Origin: Treponema sp. UBA7590
Lineage (GTDB): Bacteria > Spirochaetota > Spirochaetia > Treponematales > Treponemataceae
Direction of reading: 5' to 3'
NCBI GenBank assembly: GCA_002478955.1
Contig: DLKK01000003.1
Coordinates: forward strand, 9,697-18,095
DNA length: 8,399 nucleotides
Position 1 is the first letter of the stretch. The number at the start of each line of letters is the position of its first letter. This document shows positions 1-5,802 of this stretch, piece by piece. A model generated the notes under the pieces. That model made no database searches, was not told the origin of the DNA, and saw only the letters and a list, made by a program, of their open reading frames with translations. The position numbers and the translations under genes are program-made.

Positions 1-484
1 CGCCACAGTTTCCACCGCAGCCACCACAACCAGAAAGTCCCGCAAGCTCCTCTTCAGTTGCCTCGCGAACATCTTTTATATCAATATCAAAAGTAAGCTG
101 TTTTCCGGCAAGCTCGTGGTTCGCGTCAACCGTTACTGTATCATCAGAAATTTTTATTACACGCACAAGACAAACCTGACCGTCCGCTGTGCTTGCCTGA
201 AATTTCATTCCTATTTCAAGCGGAGCTCCTTCCTCAAACTGATTTTTTGGAACTTCCACAACCATTTTGTCATTGTATGCACCATACGCTTCTTCCGGCT
301 CAATAACCGCCTTGAATTTCAGGCCAGGCTCCTTGCCTTCCAGCATCGCCTCAAGTCCCGGAATAAGCTGACCGTTTCCGTGGATATACTGAAGCGCAGA
401 ATCTCCAGAAGAATCAAGCTGATTTCCTTCAGCATCATAAAGTGTGTATGCAATTGAAACCATTGCGTCTTTTTTAATTTTCAT
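1..484 (-). CDS. slyD: FKBP-type peptidyl-prolyl isomerase, SlyD family (3' end outside window)
   Basis: Partial gene: 161 codons are visible and the frame is still open at base 1, so the stop lies off the left edge. The product would be a cytosolic prolyl cis-trans isomerase, chaperone and metal-binding protein. Visible signs are the FKBP start (residues 1-50, with YIHGNGQLIPGLEAML at 33-48), the acidic EPEEAYG segment (62-68) where FKBP and the insert-in-flap domain meet, and the SlyD signature DANHELAGKQLTF (120-132). The C-terminal tail after residue 150 is rich in Gly and Cys (C153, C156, C160), a metal-binding tail as in SlyD proteins. SlyD of E. coli is about 196 residues and many others about 150-165, so little is probably missing. 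The ATG at 484 lies 14 bp after the nfu stop, with a purine stretch (AAAGGGCGGAAAG) as ribosome site. It is the last visible gene of the acyltransferase-nfu-slyD operon. Confidence 0.93.
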   Translation of the reverse strand, partial: MKIKKDAMVSIAYTLYDAEGNQLDSSGDSALQYIHGNGQLIPGLEAMLEGKEPGLKFKAVIEPEEAYGAYNDKMVVEVPKNQFEEGAPLEIGMKFQASTADGQVCLVRVIKISDDTVTVDANHELAGKQLTFDIDIKDVREATEEELAGLSGCGGCGGNCG

Positions 485-498
485 CTTTCCGCCCTTTA

Positions 499-780
499 TT
501 AAAAACCTTCACCAAAACCGTTTTCCGCAAGTTCCGGATTTGCATTATCCTGAACAACTTCTGTGATTTCCGGAACTGCATCGATAATATAACGCTCAAC
601 GCCCATTTTTAATGTCATTGTAGCCATCGGGCAACTTCCGCAAGCACCGTGCAGATTCAAATGAACCCGGTTCTGGTCATCAATGCAGACAAATTCCATA
701 TCGCCGCCATCAGCCTGAAGCTGCGGCCGGAACATATCAATCGCCTCTTTTACGCGATCAACAATATCTAAATCAGCCAT
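499..780 (-). CDS. nfu: NifU-like C-terminal domain protein (Fe-S cluster scaffold/carrier)
   Basis: A 93-residue protein made up almost wholly of the NifU C-terminal (Nfu) domain, which binds a [4Fe-4S] cluster at a dimer interface and passes it to target proteins in the cytosol. The family pattern is clear: an N-terminal helix (VKEAIDMFRPQLQADGGD, residues 10-27), two strands, then the CxxC ligand motif GACGSCPMA with C47 and C50, followed by the helix TLKMGVERYI (56-65). Stand-alone Nfu proteins of 70-100 residues are usual, so the gene looks complete. The short tail after residue 78 is acidic and Gly-rich. The ATG at 780 is preceded by AAGGGA about 7 nt upstream. It lies 42 nt after the acyltransferase stop and 14 nt before slyD, so it is probably co-transcribed with both. 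No other Fe-S assembly gene is in the operon. Confidence 0.93.
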   Translation of the reverse strand: MADLDIVDRVKEAIDMFRPQLQADGGDMEFVCIDDQNRVHLNLHGACGSCPMATMTLKMGVERYIIDAVPEITEVVQDNANPELAENGFGEGF

Positions 781-822
781 AATTTTTCCCTTTTACATTT
801 ACAAATATACAGATTTCTAAGT

Positions 823-1725
823 CTAAAGGCGAGTTTTTTCCACCTCGTCGTGAACTTTTTGCAGAATTTCCATTATTCCGTCAATTGTCTTTTGTTTCGG
901 ATCCGGTTCGTCAGCAGGAAGCGAGTTCAGCACCGAATTCCGGTATTCCTTGCAGTCAAGCATCGGATGTGCCGTAAGCAGAACCTTATCCTTTGCAACA
1001 AGGTCTGAAAGCATATCTTCAGAATTTTCAGGATTGATTCTAAGACAATTTCCATTTATTGCAACTGGCAGAACAATATCAAAAAGACGCAGATAGCTGT
1101 CAATTTCACGAAGACCTTTTTTTGTCTCCGGATGACCAGGGCGATAACGTGTTCCAGATGGAAAAACCAGGACAATCTGACCACGTTTCTTGCAGTCGTC
1201 CATTGCACGCATTGCCGCAAGATTGATTGTCCTTGCCTTTTTTTCCTCGGCTTTCTTTTCTTCTTCTGTCTCGTTTGAATTTTCAACTTTATCAAGCGAG
1301 CGTGTAGGATAAATCACAACGCGGGTAAAACCTTCTGTCCATATTCTGACAGCCGGACTTGCCTCGTTCAGTTTCATTCCGGCAACCGCAACAATTCTTT
1401 CTGAAAAATCTTTTGACCAGTCTTCGCCGTATTCTTTCAAAAGGTAAATTATCGCCGGCAAATCAAGGTTTGTGTAATGCTCCATAAGGATAAGTCCGCG
1501 CTTTCCTTCTTTTGTCACAGCATCGTAGAACGCCTTAAAATTTTCAACATTCCCAAGCCCTGAACCCGGAAGAAAATTTTCGCGCAAAATCATTTCCATA
1601 TATTTTGTCAGATCTTTGTTAGCTTCCTGATAAACATTCGTGTTGTCAATTTTTGCAGGCGCTTTTGAATATTGCATCATCTCCGCGAAATATTTTCCAT
1701 AAACTGCCTTCAATGTCTGATCCAT
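823..1725 (-). CDS. PlsC/GPAT-type glycerolipid acyltransferase
   Basis: A 300-residue soluble acyltransferase of the PlsC/LPLAT superfamily, expected to move an acyl chain onto glycerol-3-phosphate or 1-acylglycerol-3-phosphate at the inner membrane face. The catalytic HX4D box is HYTNLD (residues 83-88), followed by LPAIIYLL. The block III motif is FPSGTR (188-193), where the usual PlsC motif is FPEGTR. The Ser form and the sequence around HX4D recall the plastid/soluble GPAT (ATS1) group, so glycerol-3-phosphate may be the acceptor; this is inference. There is no transmembrane segment, and about 80 residues precede the HX4D box, longer than minimal PlsC. A very charged stretch (about 148-165, Glu/Lys-rich) lies between the motifs and is probably an exposed loop. 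ATG 1725 has GGAG 5 nt upstream. It is the first gene of the operon with nfu and slyD and has a well-formed promoter 101-129 bp upstream of its ATG. Confidence 0.85.
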   Translation of the reverse strand: MDQTLKAVYGKYFAEMMQYSKAPAKIDNTNVYQEANKDLTKYMEMILRENFLPGSGLGNVENFKAFYDAVTKEGKRGLILMEHYTNLDLPAIIYLLKEYGEDWSKDFSERIVAVAGMKLNEASPAVRIWTEGFTRVVIYPTRSLDKVENSNETEEEKKAEEKKARTINLAAMRAMDDCKKRGQIVLVFPSGTRYRPGHPETKKGLREIDSYLRLFDIVLPVAINGNCLRINPENSEDMLSDLVAKDKVLLTAHPMLDCKEYRNSVLNSLPADEPDPKQKTIDGIMEILQKVHDEVEKTRL

Positions 1726-1759
1726 ATTTACTCCATATTTTTTTTAACGTTTTATATAG

Positions 1760-1812
1760 CTCAAATTCCGAGTTTTTATCCTGAATAGTCAAATTGAATT
1801 TATAAAACTCGA
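1760..1812 (-). repeat. Intergenic repeat copy A, forming a stem-loop in the acyltransferase mRNA leader
   Basis: Read on the minus strand, this begins with TCGAGTTTTATAAATTCA (1812-1795) and ends with CTCGGAATTTGAG (1772-1760). The 18-base start is identical to a segment at 5803-5820 on the plus strand, and the end resembles 5851-5863, so the two copies are in opposite orientation. CGAGTTTTAT (1811-1802) can pair with ATAAAAACTCG (1779-1769) with one bulged A, giving a stem-loop a few nucleotides after the predicted transcript start near 1819. It could be a dispersed intergenic element, a leader structure, or both. No protein binding site is recognised in it. Confidence 0.6.
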
Positions 1813-1825
1813 CATTCGTTCTATC

Positions 1826-1854
1826 ATTCTAACTCTGCAATATTTTACTGTCAA
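1826..1854 (-). promoter_or_regulatory. Sigma-70-type promoter of the acyltransferase-nfu-slyD operon
   Basis: On the minus strand, TTGACA (1854-1849, perfect consensus) is separated by exactly 17 nt from TAGAAT (1831-1826, one mismatch). Transcription would start near 1819, giving a leader of about 94 nt before the acyltransferase ATG. The -35 box overlaps the likely -35 of the divergent HAD gene on the other strand. Confidence 0.75.
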
Positions 1855-1877
1855 TTAATCAATTTTTTTTGTACAAT
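1848..1877 (+). promoter_or_regulatory. Promoter of the HAD phosphatase gene, predicted leaderless
   Basis: A -10 hexamer TACAAT (1872-1877) ends exactly 6 nt before the ATG at 1884, so initiation would be expected at or next to the A of ATG. The best -35 is CTGTCA (1848-1853, 4 of 6 consensus bases) with an 18-nt spacer that includes a T-tract. There is no SD-like sequence before the ATG. The -35 overlaps the TTGACA of the divergent promoter. Confidence 0.5.
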
Positions 1878-1883
1878 AAAATC

Positions 1884-2576
1884 ATGCAGATTGAACATTT
1901 GATTTTTGACATGGACAACACTCTCTACAAAGCCACAAGTGCGATGGACGCAGGAATCACACAAAGGATGATGGAATGCGTGATGGATTTTTTTCATTGC
2001 TCGTATGAAGAAGCCGTGGAAATCCGCCAGAAAAAAGTAAGGAATTTCTCCACAACACTAGAGTGGCTCCGCAGCGAAGGTCTTACTGATGTTGAAGGAT
2101 TTTTCAGGCACGTCCACCCGGAAAACGAGGCAGATGAACTTGATGAAGACCCGGAGTTGCGCCCGTTCCTGCAGTCAATCAGAATTCCAAAGATTATCTG
2201 CACAAATGCACCGCGCGAACACGCAGAAAGAGTTTTAAACAAACTGAATGTAAAAGATTTATTTTCAGAAATCTGCGATATACGGGATTTTAATTTTCTT
2301 GGAAAACCTTACGCCTCGGCATTCAAGAAGGCTCTTCAGAAAGCGGGCGGCACAATTGAAAATTCAATTTTTATTGATGATATGGTCAAATACACAGACG
2401 GTTGGGAAACCCTTGGAGGAACAGCAGTTCTGGTCGGGAACAAGAACGGCCATCACCTGAATCCAGAAGCAGCCGCAAAAAACACGGAAAAACCGCTGCA
2501 TCCGGGAAAAACTCTAAAAATAGAGTCAATTTACAAACTGCCTGAAGCCTTAAAACTGATCCAGGAAGAATCTTGA
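1884..2576 (+). CDS. HAD-superfamily phosphatase, pyrimidine 5'-nucleotidase-like
   Basis: A 230-residue cytosolic HAD hydrolase that would remove phosphate from a small metabolite, probably a nucleotide. All four HAD motifs are present: motif I DMDNTLY with nucleophile D9 and acid D11, motif II CTNA (T107), motif III K141 in LGKP, and motif IV FIDD (D165, D166). The helical cap lies between motif I and II (about residues 16-90). The DxDNTLY start and the overall layout fit the pyrimidine 5'-nucleotidase (SDT1-like) group, but the substrate cannot be read from sequence. The ATG at 1884 was chosen over an in-frame TTG at 1869 because the HAD core begins at once after it and because TACAAT, a good -10 box, covers the codons in between; no SD precedes either. 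It is the only plus-strand gene, divergent from the acyltransferase operon and convergent with the ParB-like gene, whose stop is 9 bp away. Confidence 0.88.
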   Translation: MQIEHLIFDMDNTLYKATSAMDAGITQRMMECVMDFFHCSYEEAVEIRQKKVRNFSTTLEWLRSEGLTDVEGFFRHVHPENEADELDEDPELRPFLQSIRIPKIICTNAPREHAERVLNKLNVKDLFSEICDIRDFNFLGKPYASAFKKALQKAGGTIENSIFIDDMVKYTDGWETLGGTAVLVGNKNGHHLNPEAAAKNTEKPLHPGKTLKIESIYKLPEALKLIQEES

Positions 2577-2578
2577 GC

Positions 2579-2600
2579 AAAAAAATTATTTTTTCCGCCT
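2579..2600. terminator. Weak A/T symmetrical element between convergent genes
   Basis: The 9-bp gap between the HAD stop (2576) and the ParB-like stop (2586), with its edges, holds an A-run, TTA and a T-run. On the minus strand GCGGAAAAAA can pair with TTTTTTTGC (allowing G-U pairs), a weak hairpin. It may help end transcription, but there is no GC-rich stem, so overlapping convergent transcripts are equally possible. Confidence 0.25.
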
Positions 2601-2987
2601 GAAAAACGAAATCACCGCGTTCCACAGTTTTTTCAAGAAAAGCACAATTTTACGCCAAAAGCTAGGATTCCTCAGTTTTTCAAGCCGTTTGTAGCCGTCC
2701 AGAAGTTCTTCGTTTGTAAATTCCTTGCGCTGGTTGTTTTCCTCAAGCTCCATCTCAAGTTCTTCAACTTCACTAAGATTATTCTGAACCACCGCGTTGA
2801 TATTCGTCCAGCCAAGTTGCTTTGCCGCCTGAAGTCTGCGCTCGCCGGCAATCAGCTCGTATTTGTTATTGATAGTAATAGGATTCAGAAGCCCATAAGT
2901 CCTCAAGCTGTTTTTCAAGGCTTCAAGGTCGCCTAAATCGCGGCGCACACGTTTCTTTATCTTTATATCATTAATATTTACAAGCAT
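2586..2987 (-). CDS. ParB N-terminal-domain protein with amphipathic C-terminus, no DNA-binding domain
   Basis: A 133-residue protein whose first ~105 residues are a ParB/Spo0J-type N-terminal domain, the fold that binds CTP in true ParB proteins. Visible motifs are ALKNSLRTYGLLNPITI (23-39), the box I motif AGERRLQAAK (47-56) and the box II-like ENNQR (83-87). True ParB proteins are about 280-300 residues, with a helix-turn-helix and a dimer domain after this point. Here there is only a linker (EFTNEELLDGYKRLEKL) and a 27-residue end (107-133) rich in Trp, Phe, Ile, Lys and Arg (FWRKIVLFLKKLW, ending FFRRKK), which looks like a cationic amphipathic membrane-binding helix. ATG 2987 lies 6 bp after the pbp1a stop, and its AAGGG ribosome site overlaps that stop, suggesting translational coupling. 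A role in chromosome partition is unlikely without a DNA-binding domain. A role linked to cell-wall synthesis is suggested by position only. Confidence 0.85.
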   Translation of the reverse strand: MLVNINDIKIKKRVRRDLGDLEALKNSLRTYGLLNPITINNKYELIAGERRLQAAKQLGWTNINAVVQNNLSEVEELEMELEENNQRKEFTNEELLDGYKRLEKLRNPSFWRKIVLFLKKLWNAVISFFRRKK

Positions 2988-2993
2988 CAGCCC

Positions 2994-5552
2994 TTATTCC
3001 ATAAGATAATTGTAATCCGGCAGAACTTCCGGCTTTGTATCTTTTTCTGCCGGTTTGCTGCTTCCGCTCTTCTGGTTTAAATTTATATCACCACCATTCA
3101 GGAAGTCAAGGTTTAATTGAAGCGGAGAAACATCAAAATCAACAGTTCTGCGCTGACCAGACTGATACATCTCGTTCTTCAGTCGTTCTATGCTGATTGC
3201 AGAAGCCCTTGCCGCACGTCCGCCATGAACAGGGCAGATTTCCGTTGGCTGTGTGCCTGCAAGGAACCACAAAGTTTTAGTGTGGCTTCCACATTCTGCG
3301 GTAGGAATTTTTCCGCTTACAGAACAAACTGTCGCCTGGAAAACACCTTCAGCAGGTTTTGCGAAATCTTTTGCTGGAAGCCCACGGTGAATCTCACGCA
3401 TATAATCACCCCATGCAAAGCCTGCAAGAGTTGCGCCGGTAATCTTTAATCCAAGCGACTGCCCTGGTTTATCAAATCCAAACCAGAATGCAGAAGTATT
3501 ATATGGCGTAAAACCGACTGTCCATGCGTCTGCCCAGTTTTGCGTTGTACCAGTTTTTCCGCCGGCAGCAATTGAATAGCGCTTGCCTTTTTCATCCTTA
3601 AAGTCAAATTTCCAGCTCTGTACGCTCAAAGTTCCGGGACCGCTTACAGTTTCCTGAAGGATTTTTTCCATTACAAATGCAGTCTGTGGCGAAATAAGTT
3701 GGTAAGCCTCGCCTTTTGCCTGCTGAGCCTCTCGGATTTCACGCTCAGGATTAAGAATCACATTTCCGTTCCGGTCCTCAACAGTCCTGATTGCCATAGG
3801 AGTAATTTCTTTTCCGCTTGAAGCAATTACAGAAAAAGCCCGTGCCATTTCAACAGGTCTTACTGAACAAACGCCCAGACCGATTGGATAGCCAGGAACG
3901 AACGCGCGGCTTGGAAGCTCTTCCTTTGAAATACCAAGAAGCGAAACGGCGCGGTTGATTGCCGCATCAAAACCGATTCCGTCTAGAACCTTTAAAGAAG
4001 GAACATTCATTGAGCGGCACAAAGCGTACCACAAAAGAACATCTCCATCCCACTCGCCCTTAAAATTGAGCGGAATATACGGTTTTCCGTCCGCAGTGTG
4101 GAAAACAACCGGCGTATCAGAAATCGGTGTTGCCGGCGTAAATTTCCTTGAATCAATAGCTTCTGTGTAATACAAAGGCTTGAACGTTGAACCAGGCTGA
4201 AGGCGTGCCTGAATCGCACGGATGAACTGGTTTTCCTGGTCAAACTTGGAACCGCCAACAAGAGCTGTAATATAACCAGTCGTATTTTCAAGGGAAATCA
4301 TCGTTCCCTCAATCGTTGTCTTTTCACTTTCTTTTTTAGCAGTCGCATTCGCGCGGTTTATAACACCGACTTTCAAAGTATCAATTCCGGTCATCATCGA
4401 AACAACATCAAGAACTGGATTAATTCTGTTTATGTACGCCGCATTCGCAATAACTTCTGAACGCTGCTCGCTGACCTTGATTGCCGGAAGATTGAACATA
4501 AGAGAAATCAGCTCCGTCATAGGAATATATGTGCTGAACGCAACGTTGGAACGTGTGCTGTGCTCAAGCTGATAGCGTCGGTTTGCCTCAGGAATGTATC
4601 TGTCCATAACTTTTTGAGCCGCAGCCTGATGCTTTAAATTCAATGTTGTGTTTACTGTGAATCCGCTTGTATAAATGCTCTGGGAGCCATAAATAAGGTT
4701 TCCAAGCTCGCGGCGGACATATTCGCTGAACCACGGAGCTTTATCGTCGCGCATCAGATATGCCGAGGAACTGGTCCTTGTGTAGTCAAAATTGCTCCAG
4801 AAATCATCAAAAGAATCTTGCGCCTCTTCCTCGCTTATATAATTCAGCTTGACCATGCTGGTAAGAACATCTTTTTGTCTGTCCATTGCGCGGTTCGGAT
4901 GATCAAACGGATTATAAAAAGCCGGATTTGAAAGCTGAATAACAAGAATCGCAGCCTCCGCCGGAGTAATTTCTTCCGCAGAATGTCCGAAATAATATTT
5001 CGAGGCCGCATTAACGCCGTAAGTGCCACCGCCAAAATAAATTTTGTTCAGGTAAAGCTCAAGGATTTCATTTTTTGAATACCTGCGCTCCATCTGGATT
5101 GCCCACCAAAGTTCCTTGATTTTTCGCATTATGGACATTTCCGCGCGGTCGCAATAAAGAGTTCCGGCAATCTGCTGAGTTAAAGTTGAACCACCACCAA
5201 GAGAACGCCCTGTAAGCTGGCCGACAACAGCCCTAAGAATCGCCTTGAAACTAAAGCCGTGATGCTTGTAGAAAATCCTGTCCTCTCGTGTCAAAAGCGC
5301 GTCTATCATGTGCGGCGGCAATTTGTTCAGGCTGATGATTTCGCGTTTTTCATCAGAAGAAAATTCTGTTATAAGCTCGCCGTTTATATCCAAAAGCTTA
5401 GTTGGAAGCGCCGTATCAAACGAAGAAATATATTCAGAGTTCTTAATGTTTTTAGTTTCTGCAAGACCGTAACCTAAAAGACAGCCTATAAATATTGAAG
5501 CAAAAAATAAAATGCCCACCCAAAAATAAGTAGACTTACGGATTGTTGTCAT
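2994..5552 (-). CDS. Class A penicillin-binding protein 1A (transglycosylase/transpeptidase)
   Basis: An 852-residue bifunctional peptidoglycan synthase. One N-terminal membrane helix (about 9-30) anchors it with both catalytic domains in the periplasm. The glycosyltransferase-51 domain (about 50-235) shows EDRIFYKHHG with catalytic E90, GGGSTLTQQ (119-127), RKIKE (143-147) and KNEILELYLNKIYFG (160-174), so it can polymerise lipid II. The transpeptidase domain has all three penicillin-binding motifs: STFK (S455, K458), SMN (514-516) and KTG (666-668), which cross-link peptides and are acylated by beta-lactams. A linker of about 180 residues lies between the domains. The C-terminus has a Cys-containing motif common in PBP1 proteins (C743, C754, C773, with GTQPTEICPVH), then a low-complexity hydrophilic tail rich in Asn, Ser, Lys and Pro. 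The start has no convincing SD; a promoter -10 box ends 6 nt before the ATG. The ParB-domain gene follows at once. Confidence 0.96.
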   Translation of the reverse strand: MTTIRKSTYFWVGILFFASIFIGCLLGYGLAETKNIKNSEYISSFDTALPTKLLDINGELITEFSSDEKREIISLNKLPPHMIDALLTREDRIFYKHHGFSFKAILRAVVGQLTGRSLGGGSTLTQQIAGTLYCDRAEMSIMRKIKELWWAIQMERRYSKNEILELYLNKIYFGGGTYGVNAASKYYFGHSAEEITPAEAAILVIQLSNPAFYNPFDHPNRAMDRQKDVLTSMVKLNYISEEEAQDSFDDFWSNFDYTRTSSSAYLMRDDKAPWFSEYVRRELGNLIYGSQSIYTSGFTVNTTLNLKHQAAAQKVMDRYIPEANRRYQLEHSTRSNVAFSTYIPMTELISLMFNLPAIKVSEQRSEVIANAAYINRINPVLDVVSMMTGIDTLKVGVINRANATAKKESEKTTIEGTMISLENTTGYITALVGGSKFDQENQFIRAIQARLQPGSTFKPLYYTEAIDSRKFTPATPISDTPVVFHTADGKPYIPLNFKGEWDGDVLLWYALCRSMNVPSLKVLDGIGFDAAINRAVSLLGISKEELPSRAFVPGYPIGLGVCSVRPVEMARAFSVIASSGKEITPMAIRTVEDRNGNVILNPEREIREAQQAKGEAYQLISPQTAFVMEKILQETVSGPGTLSVQSWKFDFKDEKGKRYSIAAGGKTGTTQNWADAWTVGFTPYNTSAFWFGFDKPGQSLGLKITGATLAGFAWGDYMREIHRGLPAKDFAKPAEGVFQATVCSVSGKIPTAECGSHTKTLWFLAGTQPTEICPVHGGRAARASAISIERLKNEMYQSGQRRTVDFDVSPLQLNLDFLNGGDINLNQKSGSSKPAEKDTKPEVLPDYNYLME

Positions 5553-5558
5553 TCTTAT

Positions 5559-5587
5559 ATTGTAAAAAAATAGATTTATTTCGTCAA
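5559..5587 (-). promoter_or_regulatory. Sigma-70-type promoter of pbp1a, predicted leaderless
   Basis: On the minus strand, TTGACG (5587-5582, 5 of 6) and TACAAT (5564-5559, 5 of 6) are exactly 17 nt apart, with a T-run ending the spacer. Six nucleotides (ATAAGA) then lead directly to the ATG at 5552, so the transcript should begin at or next to the start codon. The only purine stretch before the ATG falls inside those 6 nt and would not be in the mRNA. Confidence 0.72.
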
Positions 5588-5638
5588 TTCAACTTCAAAG
5601 ACAGACCGATTCATTGCACAAAATGTCTGCACTTCAGC

Positions 5639-5667
5639 AAAAAAAAGGCTCGGTACAGAACCGAGCC
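5639..5667 (-). terminator. Strong intrinsic terminator
   Basis: On the minus strand GGCTCGGT (5667-5660) and ACCGAGCC (5654-5647) form an 8-bp, mostly GC stem around a 5-nt loop, followed directly by eight T (5646-5639). It would end transcripts from the PEGA-like operon and/or the candidate small RNA and insulate pbp1a, whose promoter starts about 50 nt further on. Confidence 0.88.
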
Positions 5668-5721
5668 ATGCCCATCAGGCAACCGGGGGAACATGGGTGG
5701 GAGGGGAAAATGTCCCCCGGT
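5639..5721 (-). ncRNA. Candidate structured small RNA (about 80 nt) with C-rich loop
   Basis: No known RNA family is recognised. On the minus strand, CCGGGGGACA (5720-5711) pairs with TGTTCCCCCGG (5693-5683), giving 10 pairs with one bulged T. It closes a 17-nt pyrimidine-rich loop (5710-5694) with ten C residues, including CCUCC. A small hairpin (TGCC/GGCA) follows, then an 8-bp GC-rich stem and a run of eight T, a textbook terminator. Two overlapping -10 hexamers (GATAAT 5733-5728, TATAAT 5728-5723) sit just upstream, so a transcript starting near 5720 would begin with the first stem; the -35 is poor. Alternatively this is only the 3' untranslated region and terminator of the upstream envelope operon, about 150 nt after its last stop, possibly releasing a 3'-derived small RNA. 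It precedes the pbp1a promoter, so it is not a leader of that gene unless transcription reads through. Confidence 0.5.
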
Positions 5722-5722
5722 A

Positions 5723-5733
5723 ATTATATTATC
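5723..5733 (-). promoter_or_regulatory. Overlapping -10 hexamers before the candidate small RNA
   Basis: GATAATATAAT on the minus strand contains GATAAT (5733-5728) and a perfect TATAAT (5728-5723). From the first, transcription would begin at 5721-5720, exactly where the first stem of the structured element starts. No good -35 is found at 16-18 nt (the best, TTCAAG, matches 3 of 6), so activity is uncertain. Confidence 0.35.
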
Positions 5734-5802
5734 GCCCGTATTTTCAAATTTCTTGAACATTTTTTTTCTGAAATCCATAAATTTCTTTGATTTATCAAAA
5801 TA

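Noticed and set aside
116..457. Plus-strand open frame of 113 codons
   Set aside because: It lies wholly antisense to slyD, whose protein matches a known family over its full visible length. The composition is typical of a shadow frame, rich in Arg, Phe and Ile.
1056..1295. Minus-strand open frame of 79 codons
   Set aside because: Another frame inside the acyltransferase gene; its Lys/Arg-rich start is the out-of-frame reading of the charged loop.
1869..1883. In-frame TTG as start of the HAD phosphatase
   Set aside because: The extra codons coincide with a TACAAT -10 box, there is no SD, and the HAD motif normally begins a few residues after the start, as it does from the ATG at 1884.
2586..2987. 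Truncated or frameshifted full-length parB
   Set aside because: Neither flank contains a remnant of a helix-turn-helix domain, and the gene has its own distinct C-terminal end followed at once by the convergent HAD gene. It looks like a complete short protein.
3117..3449. Plus-strand open frame of 110 codons
   Set aside because: Antisense to the C-terminal part of pbp1a, with no family-like features and no ribosome site.
5601..5630. CAGAC/GTCTG inverted repeat before the pbp1a promoter
   Set aside because: Only 5 paired bases around a loop of about 18 nt, which is expected by chance at this length.
5639..5721. SRP (4.5S) RNA, fluoride, preQ1 or guanidine riboswitch
   Set aside because: The GGAAG/AGCA core of SRP RNA and the conserved cores of those riboswitches are absent, and the pbp1a promoter lies downstream of the terminator, which argues against a leader.
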